Below, piece after piece: positions 40,996 through 46,468 of a stretch of DNA of 46,468 nucleotides. The stretch spans positions 29,299-75,766 of IMG/VR virus record IMGVR_UViG_3300037961_006532. One strand, given 5' to 3'. Numbering within the stretch: the first letter of the stretch is position 1; each line of letters starts with the position of its first letter. The position numbers were made by a program, and so were the translations under genes. Source of the DNA: a virus. The notes below the pieces were generated by a model. The model did not search any database and was not told where the DNA came from. It saw only the letters and a program-made list of their open reading frames with translations.

Positions 40996-41082
40996 GCTCA
41001 TGTGGTGAAATTGGTAAACACAACAGACTTAAAATCTGTCGACTGCAAAGTCTTGCTGGTTCAAGTCCGGCCATGAGTACCA
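40996..41082 (+). tRNA. tRNA-Leu (anticodon UAA)
   Basis: An 87-base tRNA with acceptor stem GCTCATG/CATGAGT, anticodon loop CTTAAAA (UAA), long variable arm as expected for Leu, T-arm with GGTTCAAGTCC, and an encoded CCA. It decodes UUA, the most used Leu codon in this AT-rich phage. Confidence 0.92.
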
Positions 41083-41086
41083 TTAA

Positions 41087-41163
41087 GCGCCAGTAGCTCA
41101 GTTGGATAGAGCAACGGTTTTCTAAACCGTTGGTCGCAGGTTCGAGTCCTGCCTGGCGTACCA
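41087..41163 (+). tRNA. tRNA-Arg (anticodon UCU)
   Basis: A 77-base tRNA with acceptor stem GCGCCAG/CTGGCGT, D-loop CAGTTGGATAGAG, anticodon loop TTTCTAA (UCU), T-arm AGGTTCGAGTCCT, and an encoded CCA. It decodes AGA, common here. The next convergent gene begins at 41164, with no gap. Confidence 0.93.
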
Positions 41164-41907
41164 TTATTTTTCTAATAACATTTTAGTCTTATTTCCTTCC
41201 CAGTTATGGGCTTGAGGAGATAAATGCACACAGTTAATATTATCGAAACACTTTACCGAGTTAAAAAGTTTAGTAAAAAGCAAATCATCAAAGCCTGCAT
41301 TACAAGACATTTCTGGATATACATAAGGTCTTAAACTTTGATAGGTTTGTCTTAAAGCAGTCATATGAAACATTTGAAAATATCCCCAACCTAAATTGCC
41401 TTGTTTGCCTGAATAACCGTGTAAGTTCATATTGTAAAATGCTTCCTTAATACGTTGTCTTGACGTTTCTACATTACCTCCATCACGAGGAAGTGTTACA
41501 TCAAATCTATTCATACAGTAAAGATTTCTTCTAACTAATGTATCTAATTTATAATAATTATAATCATCATTTAACTTAAAATTACCATCAATAAATTCTC
41601 TAAAATTATTAGGTAAAACTATATCAGAATCGATATGAATAAACCATTCATTACAACCCGGAACGTATAAATGATCTAAACCTCTATTGATTGCAGTACC
41701 TTTACGTAACGCACTTCTATATAAATATAATCTTCTTTCATTTGCAAATACATATTCAACACCATGTTCTTTGCATAACTCTATCGTTCTAATATCATTT
41801 TCAACAGTTACAACTACCCATCTATCAAAGTGCTTTTTATTAGCTTCAATACAATATTTGAAGTAATCAGAATAGTCTATACAAACGGAAACTGCATTTA
41901 TAATCAT
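41164..41907 (-). CDS. GT-A fold glycosyltransferase-like protein
   Basis: A 247-residue protein. The N-terminus shows alternating strands and helices, RKGTAINRGLDHL at 69-80, then the DXD metal/donor motif FIHIDSDIVLP at 89-99, and GWGYFQMFH followed by NAGFDDLLFTKLF in the acceptor region. The C-terminal CVHLSPQAHNWEGNK is common in this type. It would transfer a sugar from a nucleotide donor. It is a single minus-strand gene with a late-type box 5 nt upstream. Acceptor unknown; virion or host surface modification is inferred. Confidence 0.75.
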   Translation of the reverse strand: MIINAVSVCIDYSDYFKYCIEANKKHFDRWVVVTVENDIRTIELCKEHGVEYVFANERRLYLYRSALRKGTAINRGLDHLYVPGCNEWFIHIDSDIVLPNNFREFIDGNFKLNDDYNYYKLDTLVRRNLYCMNRFDVTLPRDGGNVETSRQRIKEAFYNMNLHGYSGKQGNLGWGYFQMFHMTALRQTYQSLRPYVYPEMSCNAGFDDLLFTKLFNSVKCFDNINCVHLSPQAHNWEGNKTKMLLEK

Positions 41908-41912
41908 ATAAA

Positions 41913-41920
41913 TATTTAAA
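41913..41920 (-). promoter_or_regulatory. late-type box TTTAAATA, 5-nt spacing
   Basis: TTTAAATA on the minus strand, then TTTAT and the ATG at 41907. Confidence 0.6.
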
Positions 41921-41938
41921 ATTTTTTATAGAGATATC

Positions 41939-41956
41939 AAGGAACTGCTATATAAT
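41939..41956 (+). promoter_or_regulatory. early-type promoter GGAAC-N4-ATATAAT, 6 nt before ATG
   Basis: AAGGAAC (41939-41945), four bases, ATATAAT (41950-41956), 6 nt before the ATG at 41963. Predicted +1 is at the start codon. Confidence 0.6.
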
Positions 41957-41962
41957 ATTAAT

Positions 41963-42211
41963 ATGAGTTACGAAATTATATTCTGTGGATGTGGTAAAGT
42001 TATACCTCCTGAAAGAGCTGAGATGGGTAAGAAGATCTGTGTTAGTTGTGCTGAGAAGTTAGGTACTCCGAAGGTAAAAGGTCGTATGGTATTCGGTCAT
42101 AAGACTGCTGGAAGTATAGAGATAATGAGTGCTGATAGTTGGGATGCGAATAAGAAGTATTTTATTCCGAATGGTCCTCGTAGTAGTGTTAAGAATTTTA
42201 TGAGGGGTTAA
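41963..42211 (+). CDS. small zinc-ribbon protein, DksA/TraR-type finger
   Basis: An 82-residue protein. CGCGKVIPPERAEMGKKICVSC-like spacing (CxC, about 16 residues, CxxC) recalls the C4 zinc finger of DksA/TraR, but the DksA coiled-coil with its acidic tip is absent. The rest (KGRMVFGHKTAGSIEIM and on) is unknown. It might bind RNA polymerase or nucleic acid. It has an early-type promoter. Confidence 0.6.
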   Translation: MSYEIIFCGCGKVIPPERAEMGKKICVSCAEKLGTPKVKGRMVFGHKTAGSIEIMSADSWDANKKYFIPNGPRSSVKNFMRG

Positions 42212-42212
42212 T

Positions 42213-42413
42213 ATGAAACCTGAAGATAGAAAAAGAGCATGGCAAAATTTGCCTGAACCAAGACCACCATGGGAAACGTTTAAACGTATGTTGTATCATT
42301 GCGATTACAATCCGGAAAAAGTTCGTGAAAACTATCTAAAGAATCTTTCAATAGCAGCTGGAAGATTAGATGAAGAAGGTGAACGAGTAAATGGTGGACA
42401 TTCAATAGGCTGA
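42213..42413 (+). CDS. unknown small protein, 66 aa
   Basis: A 66-residue, charged protein (MKPEDRKRAWQNLPEPRPPW). It has GAGGGG a few bases upstream. Family unknown. It follows the zinc-ribbon gene by 1 base and is likely co-transcribed. Confidence 0.5.
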   Translation: MKPEDRKRAWQNLPEPRPPWETFKRMLYHCDYNPEKVRENYLKNLSIAAGRLDEEGERVNGGHSIG

Positions 42414-42416
42414 TGC

Positions 42417-42422
42417 TATAAT
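42417..42422 (+). promoter_or_regulatory. -10-like TATAAT, 6 nt before ATG
   Basis: TATAAT at 42417-42422, 6 nt before the ATG at 42429, matching the leaderless-start spacing. The GGAAC element is not present. Confidence 0.4.
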
Positions 42423-42428
42423 AGATAT

Positions 42429-42686
42429 ATGTTTATTGAATGTTATAGAATTCCGATTAATAGTTGGGATAAATCTGACGAAGAAATAAAAAAGCCTGAG
42501 AATAAAATTCTTATTCCTTTAGCAAGAATAGAATATGTTCAATCAGCACCACATAATAATGCAAGAGCAGAAATACTTCTATCAGCTGATAAAAGAGTTC
42601 ATGTTACGAGCAGTTATGAAGAGATATTATCTAAGATCGAAGACTTAGGTAAAACAACACACATTATGTATAGAGCAAACGATTAA
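42429..42686 (+). CDS. unknown small protein, 85 aa
   Basis: An 85-residue protein (MFIECYRIPINSWDKSDEEI) with mixed strands and helices. Family unknown. It may be leaderless, as the -10 box lies 6 nt upstream. Confidence 0.55.
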   Translation: MFIECYRIPINSWDKSDEEIKKPENKILIPLARIEYVQSAPHNNARAEILLSADKRVHVTSSYEEILSKIEDLGKTTHIMYRAND

Positions 42687-42695
42687 GGGGACATT

Positions 42696-42839
42696 ATGAA
42701 TAAAAATAAAGTATTATTCTATGCGTCGTTACTATCAGTAGTTGCATCAATTGCAATCTTTCAAAGTGATCCTATCAGTGGTATCTTTGTTGGGTTGTGG
42801 GCGCCTACTTTAATGACGCTTTCGAACAGGTATCAATAA
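42696..42839 (+). CDS. small membrane protein, 47 aa
   Basis: A 47-residue protein with two hydrophobic segments (LFYASLLSVVASIAIF and ISGIFVGLWAPTL). AAGGGG lies 7 nt or so upstream, a good ribosome binding site. Function unknown. Confidence 0.55.
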   Translation: MNKNKVLFYASLLSVVASIAIFQSDPISGIFVGLWAPTLMTLSNRYQ

Positions 42840-42894
42840 GATACTGACCTAAGTAAGTCTATAAACTGCTTTTAATTTTTAACGGAGATATTAT

Positions 42895-43032
42895 ATGGTT
42901 ATATTTAAATGGGTAACAGTTGCATTGATAGCAATATCATTGTATATGGATTTAAAATTAGAGTATTGGTCTACTCTTTCAGTAATAAATGTTTGTGCAT
43001 TAGCAGTTATATTAGCGAGTGATCCTAGATGA
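42895..43032 (+). CDS. small membrane protein, 45 aa
   Basis: A 45-residue protein with one or two hydrophobic segments (MVIFKWVTVALIAISLYMDL). ACGGAG precedes the ATG. It overlaps the next gene by 4 nt (ATGA). Function unknown. Confidence 0.5.
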   Translation: MVIFKWVTVALIAISLYMDLKLEYWSTLSVINVCALAVILASDPR

Positions 43033-43193
43033 ATTTTGATGATTGTCTAAAAATAGTAGAGATGTGCGTCAAAGGAGAGATTGAAGTAGTTGAAGCTGAA
43101 GACGGCGCCGGGTGCACAGAAATAAAAATTATTAAACAAGCGTGGAAAAGAATTAAGCGTTCAGCAAAGGATAATGAAGCACAATGGACGTAA
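43029..43193 (+). CDS. unknown small protein, 54 aa
   Basis: A 54-residue protein (MNFDDCLKIVEMCVKGEIEV), with an acidic middle and basic end. It overlaps both neighbours. Family unknown. Confidence 0.45.
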   Translation: MNFDDCLKIVEMCVKGEIEVVEAEDGAGCTEIKIIKQAWKRIKRSAKDNEAQWT

Positions 43194-43303
43194 CTGAACT
43201 AATGATAGATCTTATGACAATAGATAACTATGAATGGATTTGGTTAATTGTTCTTGCTTTACCTGCTTGGTTTTATTACGCTTATATTACGTTTAAAGAT
43301 TAA
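43184..43303 (+). CDS. small membrane protein, 39 aa
   Basis: A 39-residue protein whose second half is a hydrophobic segment (WIWLIVLALPAWFYYAYI). Starts within the end of the previous gene (10-nt overlap), and its stop shares TTAA with the convergent large gene. Function unknown. Confidence 0.45.
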   Translation: MDVTELMIDLMTIDNYEWIWLIVLALPAWFYYAYITFKD

Positions 43304-46300
43304 AGTTCAGTTACTTTACCTTGCGGAGTCACATCTGGAATAGTTACATTAGCAGTTTGTAACTGATATCTAGGAGTACCTGCATTATCACTTAAAGCAT
43401 TCATAGCTGCTTGTATATCATCAAACATTTCTTTTGTAAAAGTTCTAGTTCTCATATTTGTATTAGCATTAATTTGATTAGCATTTTCAAATGTATAATC
43501 ATCAGGTTCCATTGCGTTATTATCATCGTTCATGAACGTTGTAACTCTTCTAAGATTATGTGAATTAGCTTCTGTGTTTCCGTTTAAATATTCAATATCT
43601 GGGTATGTAGATGAAATAAATTCACTGCTTAATAAGTCATTATCTACACCAAATTTTTTAATATAATTAAATTCATCATCAGGTGTTTGTTGAGCTAAAC
43701 CTAAAAATACTAACTCTTTTCCATGTATAGCGAATATAGGTGAACTTGAATCTCCAATTCTGTCCCAATATTCATCAAAGTAAGCCGAACTCCATTTAAA
43801 GTTATCTTGCTTCCATTGAGGGAATTTAGCCCCGGTATTTACTCTATATTGTAATTGATTAGTACTAAAATTGCATTGATTAATATAAACTTTATGTGTT
43901 TTACCTACCATTAATCCCCAGAAATCAAAATCATATTTTATACCTTCATTAAAAGTTGAAATGAACGTGTTATCGATTGATGATGTTGCCTTATCAAATG
44001 TTGCTGTATATTTTCCATCAACATTTAATTTAATTTCAGGTAATAAATCTCTAGGTAAAAATTTTACTGTATCAATTCCACTTAATGTTATTTCTTCATC
44101 TAAATGAAAAATACTGTAATCATTTAATTGAGTAGAGGTATCTTCTAACCCAATAGTATAATTAGTACCGTCGAAAGTAAAAGATCCAGTACCACCTTCA
44201 ATACTATAATAAGCCCCATTTGTTAATTCACTAGATGATAAATCACAATATGAAGTTGTACCTACTATTTGAAATTCGTTATTCATATTCATGAAAGGAA
44301 TTTTTACATCACCGCCATTCCATCTACTATTCGGAAAATCATCTCTTATGTGTTTTACAGTCATAACATGTCTAGGAGATAATAAAACAAATCTTGTTCT
44401 AAATGCTTGGACATTAGCTAATGTCGATACACATGTAATAGGTTGATAATTAAACCACATATCAGGGTTTCTTTTTACATGATATTGAGAGACATGAAGA
44501 TCATCCCAGTAAGGATAACCTTGATTAGATTCATGAGTAGGAGGACTTCCTACTTTACGAGATAAATAGTTAGTTGTAGAATTTATAGGATCAAAATTTA
44601 AAGCACTAACATTTTTATTTTCAGTAGAAGCACTTAATGATAATGCATAACTTCCATTTACAGTTCTTACTAAAGGAGTACCTGCACTTAAACCGTGCAT
44701 AGTAGATGATAAACTTAATAATCCTAATGAAGACCAATCTGCAGTTTTATTATCTAATGCATCCCTTACGATACTATCGTCAAACGGACTATCTACTATC
44801 ATTTTATACCCTTTAGGTTGTCTTTTAGACCACATTGGGTTATCAAATAATCTACGTTTTTCAAGTATAGGAGGGTTACCGACACCTCTATTTCTATATT
44901 CTACATTAGCGTTTTCAAAAAATGTAGTAATGCCTGCAGATAAATTAGTTTCGTCATATTGATAATCACTTATCTGAGGGTTAGTAGTCAATCCATACTT
45001 TACATGTCTTATTCTATCGTCATAAGAATTAGTGCCTATATTTTCAGTATAAAATCCTGTTAAAGGTGCATCATCAGTAAATTGAGTTAATGGAAAATGG
45101 TATAAATCTCCTTTTATATTAGTACCGATTTTCATATCATAAACTTTACCGAAAAAGTCTAATTGATTCTCTGCATAAGGAATTTTAAAAGGTGCATCTC
45201 CAAATGGATTAGTAAAAGGAAATTCAAGACTATTTATACCTGTTATCCAATCAAATGATTTTTTACCATCAGTTCTTAAATTACTTGCTCCCACTGCAGG
45301 GTCATTGGTTGATATAGCGTTTGTATGTGTATAACCGTAAACTATTTTATGATGATCATATACTAATGAATTAGGCCCTCCTGATATATAATGATTAGTA
45401 AGCTCTGACCCATTCATGAAGAGAGATACTATATTACCTTCAGACCCTTCAGGTTTAATAACCGATCTAAAAGTGTATTTATTATTAGATGATTCATCAT
45501 ATAATGCACTTAATCTTAAATAAGTTGTATTACGAAATCTTTCATATAAAAAATATGCAAGTATGCCCCTCGGTATGTCGGGGTTTGCAGATGCTGCTGT
45601 AAACTGAACTGATCTTTGCCTGGGGTTTACAATCATTGAATGTTTACCATATGCAGATAATGAAGGAATATAGTTTACATAATTAAAAAATAAAAAGTTA
45701 GACTCATGATTAGTATCAGGTTCAAATGAAAATTCCCAATAATGTTCATGCGCACTATACGATTCATTAACCATTGATAATGGATATCCTATATCTTTAT
45801 ATTCATTATAAAGTTCTATACTACTCCAATCAGCTGGATTAGGTATTGCTTCACCCCAAGTTTGATTATAAGTCTGATTAAAGTATTTTTTAGAATAAAA
45901 ACTACCTAAAGGATATTGCCCTGTCTTTCTAGCAAAATTAGTACTACTATCATCTGGATAAGCATGACATTGAAACCCTAAATTACTAAACTTTAACCCG
46001 TAATCAGTAGTATTAGCCCCTCCTAGATAAGCAAAATATGGCCCTGGTATTTGTGCATCAGCTGCTCCTGAACCTCCTTCTTCAGTAGTTTCTGGATCAG
46101 GATCAGGATTTCGATCTCTATTTTCTAATAAGACTTTTCTAGATTGAACTGCAGTATTAGTTTTTAAATTATAAAATCTATCATACATTTCATTAGTCTC
46201 TCTATTCATTTCTCTAAACACTAAAACGTTATCATTAATTTGCCATTTAAGTAAATTATGCGTCCATTGAATATTAGTTACGTTCCCATCAGAGGCTCTA

Positions 46301-46468
46301 ACTAATAGTCTATTAGTTTCATAATTAGGTTGAACAGAATAAGTTACGACAGGTTCAGGTTTTAAATCGATAATATTTTCATAAATTAATTTTTTATCTA
46401 TAGTAGTTTTATTATCAATAATAACTTGACGCTCTTTATAATGCTTTTGATCTCTATCATACTTTACT
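43300..46468 (-). CDS. large virion-like protein with trypsin-like protease domain, 5'-truncated
   Basis: The frame is open from the right window edge (46467) through at least 1055 residues to a TAA at 43300-43302, so the N-terminus is missing. A GTG at 46221 is in frame but the 82 codons upstream show no stop, so it is not taken as the start. LSPRHVMTVKHI holds the expected catalytic His (codon 44350-44352), NDYSIFHL the Asp (44119-44121), and GDSSSPIF the Ser (43747-43749), spaced 77 and 124 residues apart, in the order of a chymotrypsin-fold protease. Upstream lies a beta-rich, LamG-like region (KVYDMKIGTNIKGDLYHFPL). It may process virion proteins or cut host surface proteins. The call is moderate; the serine loop GDSSSP differs from the usual GDSGGP. 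Confidence 0.7.
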   Translation of the reverse strand, partial: VKYDRDQKHYKERQVIIDNKTTIDKKLIYENIIDLKPEPVVTYSVQPNYETNRLLVRASDGNVTNIQWTHNLLKWQINDNVLVFREMNRETNEMYDRFYNLKTNTAVQSRKVLLENRDRNPDPDPETTEEGGSGAADAQIPGPYFAYLGGANTTDYGLKFSNLGFQCHAYPDDSSTNFARKTGQYPLGSFYSKKYFNQTYNQTWGEAIPNPADWSSIELYNEYKDIGYPLSMVNESYSAHEHYWEFSFEPDTNHESNFLFFNYVNYIPSLSAYGKHSMIVNPRQRSVQFTAASANPDIPRGILAYFLYERFRNTTYLRLSALYDESSNNKYTFRSVIKPEGSEGNIVSLFMNGSELTNHYISGGPNSLVYDHHKIVYGYTHTNAISTNDPAVGASNLRTDGKKSFDWITGINSLEFPFTNPFGDAPFKIPYAENQLDFFGKVYDMKIGTNIKGDLYHFPLTQFTDDAPLTGFYTENIGTNSYDDRIRHVKYGLTTNPQISDYQYDETNLSAGITTFFENANVEYRNRGVGNPPILEKRRLFDNPMWSKRQPKGYKMIVDSPFDDSIVRDALDNKTADWSSLGLLSLSSTMHGLSAGTPLVRTVNGSYALSLSASTENKNVSALNFDPINSTTNYLSRKVGSPPTHESNQGYPYWDDLHVSQYHVKRNPDMWFNYQPITCVSTLANVQAFRTRFVLLSPRHVMTVKHIRDDFPNSRWNGGDVKIPFMNMNNEFQIVGTTSYCDLSSSELTNGAYYSIEGGTGSFTFDGTNYTIGLEDTSTQLNDYSIFHLDEEITLSGIDTVKFLPRDLLPEIKLNVDGKYTATFDKATSSIDNTFISTFNEGIKYDFDFWGLMVGKTHKVYINQCNFSTNQLQYRVNTGAKFPQWKQDNFKWSSAYFDEYWDRIGDSSSPIFAIHGKELVFLGLAQQTPDDEFNYIKKFGVDNDLLSSEFISSTYPDIEYLNGNTEANSHNLRRVTTFMNDDNNAMEPDDYTFENANQINANTNMRTRTFTKEMFDDIQAAMNALSDNAGTPRYQLQTANVTIPDVTPQGKVTEL

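Noticed and set aside
40913-41164. Minus-strand reading frame containing GLEPATNGLENRCSIQLSYW
   Set aside because: It is the reverse complement of the two tRNA genes; this peptide is a well-known false translation of tRNA sequence.
46219-46221. GTG as the start of the large protease-domain protein
   Set aside because: The frame stays open without a stop for 82 further codons to the window edge, so the gene is truncated rather than starting here.
1-46468. CRISPR array, integrase, insertion sequence or attachment site
   Set aside because: No regularly spaced repeats, transposase, integrase motifs or att-like duplications were seen.

Overview
The window is part of the genome of an AT-rich, contractile-tailed, T4-like (myovirus) double-stranded DNA phage, most probably marine. 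Recognisable T4-type genes are a gp44-like clamp loader, large terminase (gp17), tail sheath (gp18), tail tube (gp19), a tape measure, baseplate proteins of the gp6, gp25, gp53, gp26/51 and hub types, a gp14-like neck protein, and T4-type late promoters (TATAAATA-like). The base composition and accessory genes would fit a phage of an AT-rich marine bacterium such as SAR11, but nothing here fixes the host.

Layout. (1) 1-1815, plus strand: end of a dUTPase gene, an uncertain gene, and the clamp loader ATPase. (2) 1812-16951, minus strand: a tail block read from terminase through a tube-like protein, sheath, two small proteins sharing an N-terminal motif, tube, a tube-junction protein, a repeat-built tape measure, hub chaperone-like proteins, gp48/54-like, gp53-like and hub proteins. 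(3) 16970-30932, plus strand: acidic prohead-core-like protein, terminator, neck protein, gp25, gp6, a PKD-domain protein, two very large proteins at the gp7/gp8 position, and two tail-fibre proteins ending in S74 chaperone domains. (4) 30929-43303: plus-strand groups of small early-type genes (RadA-like ATPase, DUF932 protein, many small unknowns, two tRNAs) interleaved with single minus-strand genes or pairs that carry late promoters: a surface-like protein, a cysteine-rich LRR-like protein, a sulfotransferase and a glycosyltransferase. (5) 43300 to the window edge, minus strand: a large virion-like protein with a trypsin-like protease domain, still open at the right edge.

Two promoter classes can be read by eye. 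Late-type boxes (NNTAAATA) stand before 20 start codons, 13 of them at exactly 5 nt. A second class, GGAAC-N4-(A/C)TATAAT, occurs five times before plus-strand early-type genes. In most late cases, and in several TATAAT cases, the expected +1 falls on or within a base or two of the start codon, which predicts leaderless mRNAs. Genes inside operons instead often have Shine-Dalgarno sequences. All six convergent gene pairs overlap by exactly 4 nt at a shared stop (TTAA or CTAA), and the convergent tRNA/gene junction has no gap.

Functionally, the tail and baseplate genes form one assembly line. The interleaved late genes look like cargo that decorates virions or modifies glycans. The early genes (dUTPase, clamp loader, RadA-like) serve nucleotide metabolism, replication and recombination. 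No gene-free stretch longer than about 300 bases is present. All functional calls come from reading motifs by eye; no database search was run.
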